Shown one piece after another: positions 1-8,399 of a stretch of DNA of 64,000 bases. The translations under genes were made by a program, and so were the position numbers. Each line of letters starts with the position of its first letter. The stretch's first letter is position 1. Source of the stretch: Dyadobacter chenwenxiniae (GTDB lineage Bacteria; Bacteroidota; Bacteroidia; Cytophagales; Spirosomataceae); contig NZ_CP094997.1 in the NCBI RefSeq assembly GCF_022869785.1, positions 3,286,001 through 3,350,000 on the forward strand, given 5' to 3'. Under the pieces are notes generated by a model. It was given only the letters and a program-made list of their open reading frames with translations, did not search any database and was not told the DNA's origin.

Positions 1-1290
1 CACTTTACTGACTTTGTTTTGATGAAACTGCATGGCCTTCGTGATCATCTGATATTCCATTTCTTCCAGAGTGATCGCCCCCACTTCGGGAAGACTTTTT
101 TGTGCCGATGGCTGCACACCTCCGCTCACATTTCGTTGTAAATCAACAATGTCCAGCGTGTCGGAGCCAGCGAGCAGCACAGTGCGCTCTACCAAATTTT
201 TCAGTTGGCGAATATTTCCCTGCAGCTGCAACGTTCGTACCCATTTCATCGCGGCCGGAGTCAGGCGCAGATTGGGGCGTTGGTAAATGATTTTGAGGTT
301 GTTAACAAAAAATTCAGACAGCAGCGGAATGTCATCCGGCCTTTCCCGAAGCGCCGGCAGCTTAACCGTGATCAAATTAATGCGGTAATAAAGATCTTCG
401 CGAAATGTCCCCTGTGCGACCATTTCTTCCAGATTCCGGTTTGTGGCACAGATCACGCGCACATCAACCGTCCGGCTTTTACTGCTTCCCAGCGGCTCAA
501 AAGTGCGTTCCTGCAACACACGCAATAATTTCACCTGACTTGATAAATCCAGTTCTCCTATTTCATCCAGAAAAATAGACCCCTTATGCGCCATTTCAAA
601 GCGGCCTAAACGATCCGTCTTGGCATCCGTAAAAGCACCCCGGACGTGGCCGAAAAGCTCACTTTCAAACAATGTAGACGAAATCCCGCCGAGATTCACC
701 TTCACAAAGGGCCGCGACCTACGTTTGCTGTTCATGTGAATCGCCTCGGCGATCAGCTCCTTGCCCGTGCCGCTTTCGCCCGTTATGAGCACGGCGGCAT
801 CCGTGGAGGCAACGCGGCCGACCGTTTCCAGTATATCAAGCAGCTTGGGGTCTTGCCCTACAATATTTTCAAAATGATATTGTTGTTCAAGCTTCTTCCT
901 GCTTCCTGACAGGGGCAATGTTTCGGACAAATTCAGTATTGTCCTTACCGATTGCAGCACATAATCATTCTGCCAGGGTTTTGTAATAAAATCAATAGCG
1001 CCTTCCTTCATTCCTTTCACAGCCAGATCAATAGTGCCCCAGCCTGTGATCAGAATCACCGGAATGACCGGGTAACGCTTTTTGATCTGTTGCAAAAGCT
1101 GCATTCCCTCTTTTCCCGAAGTTTCAATGGAGAAGTTCAGGTCGAGCAGGATCAGCTCCGGCGTCACCGTTTTTAAAATATCAAAAGTTTCGTTCGGCGA
1201 ACCCACGCCTCTCACCTCAAACCCCTCTTTTTTAAGCAGCAGGATCAAGGAAGTACGAATCGCTAAATCATCGTCAACTATTAGGAGCAT
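1..1290 (-). CDS. sigma-54-dependent response regulator (NtrC family), 3' end cut by window
   Basis: Transcriptional activator that would respond to a histidine kinase and open sigma-54 promoters. The frame starts at 1290 (MLLIVDDDLA, acidic pocket of a receiver domain) and stays open to base 1. The central AAA+ domain has Walker A GESGTGKE and the sigma-54 contact loop as GAFTDA (near 630) rather than GAFTGA, a variant seen in Bacteroidota. The last visible residues (EYQMITKAMQFHQNKVSKV) are the start of a Fis-type helix-turn-helix, so only about 20-30 residues are missing. It lies 8 bp after the PIN toxin gene and downstream of an efflux operon on the same strand. That operon is a plausible target, because NtrC-type regulators often accompany MacB-like operons in this phylum. 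The partner kinase is not in the window. Confidence 0.93.
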   Translation of the reverse strand, partial: MLLIVDDDLAIRTSLILLLKKEGFEVRGVGSPNETFDILKTVTPELILLDLNFSIETSGKEGMQLLQQIKKRYPVIPVILITGWGTIDLAVKGMKEGAIDFITKPWQNDYVLQSVRTILNLSETLPLSGSRKKLEQQYHFENIVGQDPKLLDILETVGRVASTDAAVLITGESGTGKELIAEAIHMNSKRRSRPFVKVNLGGISSTLFESELFGHVRGAFTDAKTDRLGRFEMAHKGSIFLDEIGELDLSSQVKLLRVLQERTFEPLGSSKSRTVDVRVICATNRNLEEMVAQGTFREDLYYRINLITVKLPALRERPDDIPLLSEFFVNNLKIIYQRPNLRLTPAAMKWVRTLQLQGNIRQLKNLVERTVLLAGSDTLDIVDLQRNVSGGVQPSAQKSLPEVGAITLEEMEYQMITKAMQFHQNKVSKV

Positions 1291-1298
1291 GTGCAACC

Positions 1299-1712
1299 TT
1301 ACTTTTCAGTGTTAAAAAATTGCTCAAACTCCGACAAACTCATCACCAGGACTTTGGGAAACTCCAATGTCTTCACGACATTGAAATGGTTGTCCTCAGT
1401 TACAATGCAAACGGCTCCGGAAGCAACACAGCAGTCAACGAATTTATCATCGTCAGGATCTGATTTCACTGCGAACCACCTGAAATGACGTGTGACATAC
1501 TCGATATTAGGTAAATTGTCAAAAGTACTCAGCACCGCCTCCGATACGGCATGCCCTAGCTTCCTGTCAATGATTTCTGCGTATTCTTCAAGGATCTCAT
1601 TCGTGACACATAAGGTCAAATTACCTCCCAAGATATTTTGAAAAATCCAATGGGAGGAAGATCGGCTGGATATGGAAACCCACAAAAGGTTGGTATCAAT
1701 TACAACCTTCAA
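1299..1712 (-). CDS. PIN-domain toxin of a type II toxin-antitoxin pair
   Basis: A 137-residue protein of the PIN family (COG1569-like), expected to be a metal-dependent RNase. The PIN acidic residues are visible: D6 in MKVVIDTN, E in NEILEEY (about 40), the DPDDDKFVD cluster (about 85-93) and D in VTEDNHF (about 108). The start codon overlaps the antitoxin stop by 4 bp (ATGA), the usual arrangement for translational coupling in such modules. The RNA target cannot be told from sequence. The pair sits between an efflux operon and its presumed regulator. Confidence 0.85.
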   Translation of the reverse strand: MKVVIDTNLLWVSISSRSSSHWIFQNILGGNLTLCVTNEILEEYAEIIDRKLGHAVSEAVLSTFDNLPNIEYVTRHFRWFAVKSDPDDDKFVDCCVASGAVCIVTEDNHFNVVKTLEFPKVLVMSLSEFEQFFNTEK

Positions 1713-1942
1713 AGCCCTGTTGATGTTCGGTTGTGTTCCTGTGACAGACGTTGAGTATCAACGGATTTCCATCCATTTTCCACCCAAGCTTCGTCGGCCA
1801 TCCGTATGGCTTTTTCTGCAAAATATGTAGCGAGCATTTTGCGGATTGCAATTACATCCTCATCCTCAATTTGCCTGGAATAAACTTTCAGCAATTCTAG
1901 CTGTAAATTTGAAAGAGATTTCGTTTCCATTTTATTTATCAT
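1709..1942 (-). CDS. antitoxin partner of the PIN toxin
   Basis: A small 77-residue, mainly helical acidic/basic protein directly upstream of the PIN gene with a 4-bp overlap. The pattern NLQLELLKVYSR followed by an AIRKMLATYFAEKAI-type helix and a short Trp-containing tail resembles the uncharacterised antitoxins that accompany COG1569 PIN toxins. It should bind and neutralise the toxin and repress the pair. Translation may begin at 1942 or at the second Met, 1930; I cannot decide between them. No clear operator palindrome was seen upstream. Confidence 0.7.
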   Translation of the reverse strand: MINKMETKSLSNLQLELLKVYSRQIEDEDVIAIRKMLATYFAEKAIRMADEAWVENGWKSVDTQRLSQEHNRTSTGL

Positions 1943-1996
1943 TTAATTTCTAACGAATTTCACTTAATGCAAGTTACACATTAGTTTAATTAGGCC

Positions 1997-3163
1997 TCAC
2001 TCCTCATGCAACGCCACCGCCGGGTGGATCCGGGACGCTTGCTTGCTCGGGAGCCAGGCGCAAAGGGTAACGATGATGTAAATTACGGCAATGGATGCGA
2101 AAATTGAAGTGATATAAATTCCACTATCCAGATCAAATACGTTCATCAGCGGAAACTGGACGGCGAAAAGCAATCCGATAATAAGACTAAAAGTCGCAAT
2201 TACCCATATTTCTCCCAAAAACTGAATGGTAACCCTGGCTTCTGTCGCACCCATCGCCCGGCGAAGTCCAATCTCGTTTTTCCTGCGCGCAATGTTGAGA
2301 TTAAGCACGCCAAAAAGCCCAAGGGCAACGTTGGTTAGCAGAAATCCGCTGACAATCAAAAATATGATAACAGGAACGAGAGTAAGGTTGTGCCGATTGA
2401 GACGTGACTCTTTCAGATAACTTACCTCAATTCCCCATCCTGGCAACATTATCGCGATATCCTTTACAAGTTTTGCTTCAAAATTGGCGTCGGTGCCGCG
2501 CTTGGTCTTAATCAGCACATTCGTGTTCCAGCTGTCATCCTTAGCGATCATTTCAAAAAGGGCAGGATTGTTTGACATAAATTCGCCTTTGGCTTTGAAG
2601 TTATCTACCACGCCCACAACTTTGAAAGAACTCTTATCGTCGATTTTGATCACCTTATTCAATGATGTTTCGTTTAAAAAGAGCTTGTCTTCCATCTTCT
2701 TATTGATGACAATCGGTATAAATTTCGCCACTCGGTCACCTTCACTGTACCAGCGACCTTTCGTCAGCGGCAGATCGAGTGTTTTACTGAAATCCTGATC
2801 CGTGTAATAAAAATCGCCGCCGACTGTAACCTTGTTATAAGTGATTGAATTCCCGATTTGATTCGCTGAAAAGGGCGTGTTACTGCTCGTCCTTGTAGCC
2901 GTTTCCACCTCTTTGTACGACCTGATCCGCTGCATGACGTTCGCCAGCTTACCGGACACTTCCACAGTGTCCTGATTGCTGGCCAAATCCAGATTCCAGA
3001 CCTGTTCATACTCAAAACCAATGGGTTGCAAAAAATTCCTCACATTAAAAACAATCAGCGAAAGCACACCGAAAAGCACCAGAAAGGACGCCAAAATCTC
3101 GATAATCAGTAGCGAGTGGGTGCCTTTTTTGTTCCATATTAGTTTGAATAGGTGTTGGAGCAT
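1997..3163 (-). CDS. MacB/FtsX-family ABC transporter permease
   Basis: Inner-membrane permease of 388 residues. It has an N-terminal membrane segment (about 18-40), a large periplasmic MacB_PCD domain, then three C-terminal segments (about 265-370). The FtsX signature RRKNEIGLRRAMGAT follows the second segment. It is the last structural gene of the efflux operon that begins at 8223 and probably pairs with the permease at 3342-4586 as a heterodimer. Such tripartite systems export antibiotics, peptides or siderophores, or work on lipoproteins; the substrate cannot be inferred. The start at 3163 directly follows a repeat-filled gap. Confidence 0.9.
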   Translation of the reverse strand: MLQHLFKLIWNKKGTHSLLIIEILASFLVLFGVLSLIVFNVRNFLQPIGFEYEQVWNLDLASNQDTVEVSGKLANVMQRIRSYKEVETATRTSSNTPFSANQIGNSITYNKVTVGGDFYYTDQDFSKTLDLPLTKGRWYSEGDRVAKFIPIVINKKMEDKLFLNETSLNKVIKIDDKSSFKVVGVVDNFKAKGEFMSNNPALFEMIAKDDSWNTNVLIKTKRGTDANFEAKLVKDIAIMLPGWGIEVSYLKESRLNRHNLTLVPVIIFLIVSGFLLTNVALGLFGVLNLNIARRKNEIGLRRAMGATEARVTIQFLGEIWVIATFSLIIGLLFAVQFPLMNVFDLDSGIYITSIFASIAVIYIIVTLCAWLPSKQASRIHPAVALHEE

Positions 3164-3341
3164 GGGTTGAATGATTGAATGAGTGAATGATTGAATGAGT
3201 GAATGAGCGGGCGCCGATGCGCTGAATGAGTGAATGATTGAATGACTGAATAGAAAGGTGCGTCTTTGAGTTGAATGATTTAGGAATGAGAGCGATAGTC
3301 AATATTTACATTCAATCATTCAGTCATTCACTTATTCAACA
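3164..3341. repeat. intergenic TGAATGAN repeat block, copy 1
   Basis: The gap between the two permease genes is filled with imperfect tandem octamers (TGAATGAT, TGAATGAG, TGAATGAC), split by a GC-rich core GCGGGCGCCGATGCGCTGAA. It ends with the same octamers in inverted orientation (about 3312-3341). The two arms can pair in the operon mRNA to form a long hairpin. Long open frames through this block read HSFIHSFTHS-like and are an artefact of the repeat. Confidence 0.85.
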
Positions 3342-4586
3342 TTAAGCTTTAAGTGCGTCTACGATTTTTAACCTGGACATTCTGAAAGCGGGTAACACAC
3401 CGGAAAGCAAGCCGAAAACCAGGCAGACGCCGAGGCTGATGACAAACACGGGCAGATTGATCGTGAGGTCCGCGTAGGCGATCCAGCCGCTGGCATTGAT
3501 GAGGTAAATGATCAGGCAGGAAAGTGCCAGTGCAAATGCGCCGCCGATGAATGTAATGAAGATATTTTCGATGATAAACTGCCAGAGCAATGCGGCAGAA
3601 GGCGCACCAAAAGCTTTTCTCACACCTATTTCCGAAGCCCTCTCCAAAATCCGGCTGACATTAACATTGACCAGATTAATGGCAGGCAGCCCCATAAACA
3701 TCAGGATCACAAAACTTACCACCGTGTAAAACAAAAACCGCTGCGTGCTACTCCGCGCAAAAGTGTTGACGAAATGATCAAAGTATTGATCCGCTTTCAC
3801 TTCCAGAACAGTCAGATTTTTATCCGTATGAATCTCGGAATAAGGGATTCGGGAAATGTTGCTGTCAAATTCCGATTGGATTGCGGGCATATCAGAGGCA
3901 TTTTTCGCTGTAACGATCGCAATGTAGCTGCCACGCATTCCTTTGTTTTGGTAATTACTTTTAGGCGCCGTGTATGGAAAATAAATATCCGAATAACTGT
4001 AAAGGCGGGTGGGAGGACTGCCTTTCACCACGCCGATCACCCGGTAGTTGATATTCTCAATTTCAATATTCCGACCAACGACAGCGTTGCCACCCGTGTC
4101 AAAATACTGGTCCCGAAGCGCATCCGTAATAACGGCCACGTGATCCGCATTCTTAATGTTATTATCGTTATACGGCTTTCCTTCCAGGAACTGAAAACCC
4201 ATCACATCCCAAAACTCCGCGTCCGTGTATTTGGTGTTTAGTTTGATCCTTTTACCATTTACATAAGTATTAGAAAAACTAAAATTGGACATTATAGCGA
4301 CCTTATCTGCCGATTTTAATGACTTGGCATGCTTGGTCAAAAAGTTAAAAGTCGCGGGCCCGGAAGACATGGAGTTGCGGGCGGAATCGGTTTGGATAAC
4401 CGTGGCAATGTACAATGAACGGCTGCGGTTGACTTCCGGGTAATGCGTCCCGAACAAATGATCCAGGAAAGAAGTCAGCACCATCAACACCGTAAGCGTA
4501 AGGCTGATGCCAAAGAGCGTGATAAATGTATAAAAAGGATGCCTTAATAATACTTTCCAGGCGATTTTGATATAGTTTAGAAGCAT
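3342..4586 (-). CDS. MacB/FtsX-family ABC transporter permease
   Basis: Inner-membrane permease of 414 residues with an N-terminal membrane segment (about 20-42), a periplasmic MacB_PCD domain and C-terminal segments. The FtsX signature is RILERASEIGVRKAFGAP. The frame is open upstream to 4739, but those codons come from the intergenic repeat and read as HSF/HSL repetition. The Met at 4586 (MLLNYIKIAWKVLLRHP) matches the family N-terminus and is taken as the start. It is expected to work with the ATPase at 4783 and the second permease at 1997. Confidence 0.9.
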   Translation of the reverse strand: MLLNYIKIAWKVLLRHPFYTFITLFGISLTLTVLMVLTSFLDHLFGTHYPEVNRSRSLYIATVIQTDSARNSMSSGPATFNFLTKHAKSLKSADKVAIMSNFSFSNTYVNGKRIKLNTKYTDAEFWDVMGFQFLEGKPYNDNNIKNADHVAVITDALRDQYFDTGGNAVVGRNIEIENINYRVIGVVKGSPPTRLYSYSDIYFPYTAPKSNYQNKGMRGSYIAIVTAKNASDMPAIQSEFDSNISRIPYSEIHTDKNLTVLEVKADQYFDHFVNTFARSSTQRFLFYTVVSFVILMFMGLPAINLVNVNVSRILERASEIGVRKAFGAPSAALLWQFIIENIFITFIGGAFALALSCLIIYLINASGWIAYADLTINLPVFVISLGVCLVFGLLSGVLPAFRMSRLKIVDALKA

Positions 4587-4782
4587 GTGTTCATTGATTG
4601 AATGAGTGAATGAGTGAATGAGTGAATGACTGAATGACTGAATGTGTGCCAATTTTGAATGACTGAATGATTGAATGAATGAGCGGGCGCCGATGTGCTG
4701 AATGAACGGGTGCCTATGCGTTGAATAATTAATATTCATTATGCTGAACTAGCCACACATTCAGTCATTCACTCATTCAAAA
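4587..4782. repeat. intergenic TGAATGAN repeat block, copy 2
   Basis: Same architecture as the block at 3164: tandem TGAATGAG/TGAATGAC octamers (about 4597-4640 and 4657-4680), the core GCGGGCGCCGATGTGCTGAA (about 4683), a second diverged core, then inverted octamers (about 4757-4780). It lies exactly between the ATPase and permease genes. Confidence 0.85.
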
Positions 4783-5445
4783 TTAAAAAACCTGCGTGCC
4801 ATCAAACAGGCGGATCAACCTGTGCGTGCGTTTTGCCATGGCGTCATCGTGGGTTACCATGACGATGGTGGCGCCTCCTTCATTCAGGTTTTGCAGAATG
4901 CTCAGGATTTCGTTGCCCATTGCACTGTCCAGGTTTCCGGTTGGTTCGTCGGCCAGAATGATCTCCGGCTTGCCGACAATGGCCCTGGCTATGGCTACGC
5001 GCTGCTTTTGTCCTCCCGAAAGTTGTTTGGGAAAATGTTTCATCCGGTTGCTCAGGCCCACTTTTTCCAATGCTTCCTGCGCCAGTTCGCGGCGTTCTTT
5101 TGAGGAACTGCTGCGGTATAGAAGTGGGATTTCAACATTATCTATCACCGATAGATCATTGATCAGGTGGAAGCTTTGGAAAATGAAACCTAGCTTTTGG
5201 TTACGCAAATGTGCTAACGACTTGTCGGTGTACTTTTCGACCTTGCTTCCATCGATTTCAATATAGCCTTTGCTGGGCGTGTCCAGGAGGCCCATAATGT
5301 TCAGTAATGTGCTCTTCCCGCAGCCCGAGGGCCCCATAATGGAGACGAATTCGCCCTTTTTGACATTGATATTAATGTTGTTGAGTGCTAATGTCTCAAT
5401 GGCGCTGGTGCGGTAGACTTTTTCAACGTTTTCGAGTTTGATCAT
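4783..5445 (-). CDS. ABC transporter ATPase, MacB/LolD type
   Basis: A 220-residue nucleotide-binding subunit. Walker A is GPSGCGKST (about 39-47), the signature LSGGQKQRVAIARAI (about 142-156) and Walker B IILADEPTGNLD (about 161-172), followed by the switch His in MVTHD. Length and motifs match the LolD/MacB-NBD/FtsE group that powers mechanotransmission permeases. It is cotranscribed with the adaptor and TolC genes upstream and the two permeases downstream, giving a complete tripartite transporter. Confidence 0.95.
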   Translation of the reverse strand: MIKLENVEKVYRTSAIETLALNNININVKKGEFVSIMGPSGCGKSTLLNIMGLLDTPSKGYIEIDGSKVEKYTDKSLAHLRNQKLGFIFQSFHLINDLSVIDNVEIPLLYRSSSSKERRELAQEALEKVGLSNRMKHFPKQLSGGQKQRVAIARAIVGKPEIILADEPTGNLDSAMGNEILSILQNLNEGGATIVMVTHDDAMAKRTHRLIRLFDGTQVF

Positions 5446-5527
5446 GGCGGTTCGTAATTTTGAATGACTGAATGACTGACTGAGCGGGTCCCTTAGCGCT
5501 GAATGCTGATTGCCGACAGCCAGATTG
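5446..5527. repeat. intergenic TGAATGAN repeat block, copy 3 (short)
   Basis: Shortened version of the other two blocks, between the TolC-like and ATPase genes. It holds a few TGAATGAC units (about 5460-5480) followed by a diverged core GAGCGGGTCCCTTAGCGCTG (about 5481-5500). The inverted arm is not evident. Confidence 0.7.
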
Positions 5528-6982
5528 CTAATATGTTATTTTTTTGTTTTGTTCGAAATCATATAATGTCAGGATTCTTAGGCTGTAATAGGATTGCCAG
5601 TAGTCCCTTAATGCTAAAATATAATCCCTTCTGGCGATGTCTTTTTCCTGGGTTGCGATGCCCAGGTCCGTTACGCTGAGGTTGCTCAGTATAAACCTTT
5701 CTTTGGCGATCTGGTAGCGGTCCGCAGCGATGTTATCGGCCAATTTGGTGAGTTTAACCTGTTTTTGTAACATTTGTAAAAGGGTAACCTGTGTAAAAAT
5801 CTCCTGCTCAAACGTCAGCTTCTCCTGCTCCACCGACTGTTGCGCAAATTCCTGATTCGCCTTTGCCACTTCTGTCCGCGCCTTGTTGCGGCCCCAGGTC
5901 ATGATCGGCAATGTGAATTGCAGCTCTACAAACTCACGATCCTGAGGGCTTCTGTACACGTCCGAAGGCCGGGAGCCCTGGTTTGACAATCCGAAAGTTG
6001 CGTTTAATGAAGCATTCAGGCCGTTTTCCTTTTTTGCGAACTGCACTTCACGCTCGGCTTCGAGCAATTTCCGCCGGAAGCCAACAGCTGCGGAACGATT
6101 TGCAAATGCCTCATCCAATGCAAGTTGCGTGTTAATGGCAAATTCTGCTGCTTCCAATGGAATTTCAAGTTCAAGCCCTCTTTCATCCCTGGAACCCATG
6201 TACATTTTCAGTTTCAGAGAGGCCACAGCGGTGGCTTGCTGTGCGGATGCAAGATCCTTTTGCGCAGTCAAAAGTCCCATTTGGAGTTGCAAAAGGTCAT
6301 TTTGAGAGATTTTGCCCAAAGCCAGTTTTTGCTGCGCGATCTTGTAAAGCGTATCATTATTACTCCGGTTCTTTTCCGCAATCTGCAAATTGACCTGCGC
6401 GACCAGCAGCTCGAAATAATAACCCGTTGCATCCAGCGCAACCTGTTCCAGGGACTGAATAAACTGCTGATTACCTTCCTGGTATTTCAATGGCTGGATT
6501 TTCCGGTCCCATTTCAATGTGTTCAACCGGAAAAGCGGCTGGGTTATGCCAATCTCAAACGGAACACCATTGTAGCGCGTGTTATCTCTGGCAAAATCAT
6601 CAAAACGCTGCGTCTGCTGCTGCACGTAAACCGTGCCACCGGTAAGTGCAATGCTCTGACTCAGAGACAAATTCAGCAAAGAATTATTATTTGAAACCTG
6701 CTCGAAAGAAATTGTCCCGTCCGGCTGCCTTACCTCAATGTAAGATCTTGTAAAACCCGGGATTGTGCCGTTCAGGCTCAATTGCGGTTTATAATCTGCC
6801 TGGAACGAGCGGTATTGCCAATAATTGGTTTTCCGGGCAGTAACAGCTTGCTTGGAATCAATGGATTGGTCCCTGGCAGCGGATACAACCTCCTGCAAGG
6901 ACAACTTCCGCAGTTGCGCAAAAACAGGGAAAGTGATAAAAAAGGCGAAGATGAATGTGCAGAGGTTTTTCATAGCATTCAT
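5528..6982 (-). CDS. TolC-family outer-membrane efflux protein
   Basis: A 484-residue outer-membrane channel. It has a signal peptide (about 1-22, ending VFAQ) and two OEP-type repeats rich in long amphipathic helices (for example the QVNLQIAEKNRSNNDTLYKI and KLTKLADNIAADRYQIAKER regions). The start overlaps the stop of the adaptor gene by 4 bp. It should form the exit duct for the MacB-like transporter encoded downstream. Confidence 0.92.
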   Translation of the reverse strand: MNAMKNLCTFIFAFFITFPVFAQLRKLSLQEVVSAARDQSIDSKQAVTARKTNYWQYRSFQADYKPQLSLNGTIPGFTRSYIEVRQPDGTISFEQVSNNNSLLNLSLSQSIALTGGTVYVQQQTQRFDDFARDNTRYNGVPFEIGITQPLFRLNTLKWDRKIQPLKYQEGNQQFIQSLEQVALDATGYYFELLVAQVNLQIAEKNRSNNDTLYKIAQQKLALGKISQNDLLQLQMGLLTAQKDLASAQQATAVASLKLKMYMGSRDERGLELEIPLEAAEFAINTQLALDEAFANRSAAVGFRRKLLEAEREVQFAKKENGLNASLNATFGLSNQGSRPSDVYRSPQDREFVELQFTLPIMTWGRNKARTEVAKANQEFAQQSVEQEKLTFEQEIFTQVTLLQMLQKQVKLTKLADNIAADRYQIAKERFILSNLSVTDLGIATQEKDIARRDYILALRDYWQSYYSLRILTLYDFEQNKKITY

Positions 6983-8223
6983 TGAATTGATATTTCCTCT
7001 AAATGCTCGTAATCATTCAAATCCGTCAGGATCACCTTCTCACCCACTTCCAAACCGCTTTTAATTTCAATAAAGTCGAAATTGGAGAGACCGGTTTCCA
7101 CTTCTCTGCGCAGTGCTTTATTATCCTTCAAAACATAAACAAACTGTTTTTTCTTCCCAGTAAACGCCGGACCATTCGCCACACGCAGCGTATTGGAACT
7201 ACTGCTCGTCACCACATAAACTTCTACCTTCATGTTGGGCCTGAGCGACTCACTCTTAGCATTTTCCAACTGAATCACAAACCCGATCACGCCATCTTTT
7301 ACCGCCGGTTTTACCTGGGTAATAACGCCACGCAGAATCACCTCATTCAGTTTAATAATCACATTAAGGCCCGCTTTCACCTGATCTGCATAAATGTCCG
7401 AGCAGCTTCCTTCCACCCGGAAACTACCCAGATCCGCCACTTTCGCCAGCATCTCGCCTTCGTTCACCGACGATCCAATGTTCTCGTTAACCCAGGTCAA
7501 AACCCCTTTCCTGTCAGCCACAATGTTGGCCATTCTCAGCTTATGCTGCAATTCCTTTAAATTTTTGCTTTCGATCTGTGCGCCCAGTTCGGTCTCTTTC
7601 AAACTTGCACCCATGGATTCGCGGTTGTATTTCAAGTCGTTTTCCAACTGCTGTTTTTCCAGTTCCGCAATTTTCAGTGCATTTTCCGCCCGGGTAATGT
7701 CTTCCGCCGTGCCCCCTCCTACTTTTTGAAGTCTTTTGGCATCTTCAAAATCGGCCCGGAGCTTATTAATGTTCAGCGACTTGATCCGGTCATTGATTTC
7801 TGCGTCGTAAAGGTCTTTGTTCAACTTCATCCGCAACTGCTCAATGCTGTTTTGCTTCAATTTCAGTTGATCTTCATAGCGTTCGGATTCGATCTCAGTA
7901 AGCGATTTGTCCAGCTCAACGATGGCCTGGCCTGGTTTCACCTGTGTTCCGGGCGTTAACAAAATGCGCTTAATGCTCGCACGGATGGGGCTCGTGAAAA
8001 TTTGCTCATAAGCCGGAATGACTTCTCCTGAGGCGGTTAATGTGTTTTCAACATTCCCTTTCTCAACCGTCGCCGTACGGATCCTGGCACTTTCCAATGT
8101 ACTGCCAAGCGATTTCCGAAAAAAGTAAAGCAAGGTTGCCGTTAAGATAATGCCCAGTGCGATGAACAGCCATCGCCGGTTCCTTGTGGTTTTAATGTAG
8201 TCCGGCGCAACTTCCCGATCCAT
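6979..8223 (-). CDS. HlyD-family periplasmic adaptor subunit
   Basis: Membrane-fusion protein of 414 residues and first gene of the efflux operon. It has a short cytoplasmic tail and one membrane anchor (about 17-36), a lipoyl-type half near VENTLTASGEVIPAYEQIF, a long coiled coil (about 105-240) and a barrel region with RPNMKVEVYV. Adaptors of this type link MacB permeases to TolC. The gene is 176 bp from the next gene upstream, a gap that holds the neighbour's terminator and the presumed operon promoter. Confidence 0.93.
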   Translation of the reverse strand: MDREVAPDYIKTTRNRRWLFIALGIILTATLLYFFRKSLGSTLESARIRTATVEKGNVENTLTASGEVIPAYEQIFTSPIRASIKRILLTPGTQVKPGQAIVELDKSLTEIESERYEDQLKLKQNSIEQLRMKLNKDLYDAEINDRIKSLNINKLRADFEDAKRLQKVGGGTAEDITRAENALKIAELEKQQLENDLKYNRESMGASLKETELGAQIESKNLKELQHKLRMANIVADRKGVLTWVNENIGSSVNEGEMLAKVADLGSFRVEGSCSDIYADQVKAGLNVIIKLNEVILRGVITQVKPAVKDGVIGFVIQLENAKSESLRPNMKVEVYVVTSSSSNTLRVANGPAFTGKKKQFVYVLKDNKALRREVETGLSNFDFIEIKSGLEVGEKVILTDLNDYEHLEEISIQ

Positions 8224-8274
8224 TGTGATTTGTTTGAAGGTTGATCTGTTTCATGGCTAATGTGCTTATTAGTT

Positions 8275-8291
8275 ATCCATTTTTATGCCAA
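8275..8291 (-). promoter_or_regulatory. weak sigma-54-like promoter before the efflux operon
   Basis: On the minus strand TTGGCA, 6 bases, then TGGAT, about 52 bp before the adaptor start. The -24 half (TGGCA) is good; the -12 half lacks the expected GC. It is listed only because a sigma-54 regulator is encoded at the operon's far end. Confidence 0.2.
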
Positions 8292-8334
8292 CATATAAAA
8301 TACTCACAATCAAATACTTACATTCGAAATACAA

Positions 8335-8362
8335 ATAAAAAACCGTGCGATAGCGCACGGTT
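8335..8362 (-). terminator. rho-independent terminator of the amidotransferase-like gene
   Basis: Nine-base-pair perfect stem AACCGTGCG / CGCACGGTT (8341-8349 and 8354-8362) with a 4-base loop. On the minus strand it is followed by a T run (complement of the A-rich stretch before 8341). It lies 38 bp after the stop at 8400 and separates that gene from the efflux operon. Confidence 0.85.
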
Positions 8363-8399
8363 TGTGTGATTTGGAACGAAAAAAAGATATGGTCTGAAA

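Noticed and set aside
3045..3302. Open frame reading HSFNHSLIQ-type repeats as a repetitive protein
   Set aside because: It is translated from the intergenic TGAATGAN repeat and overlaps the permease start on the same strand; no independent sign of coding.
4587..4739. N-terminal extension of the permease at 3342-4586
   Set aside because: The extra 51 residues are repeat-encoded (IQSFSHS, IHSFTHS) and the family N-terminus begins at the Met at 4586.
3164..5527. CRISPR array
   Set aside because: Units are 8 bp, contiguous and without spacers; no cas genes in the window.
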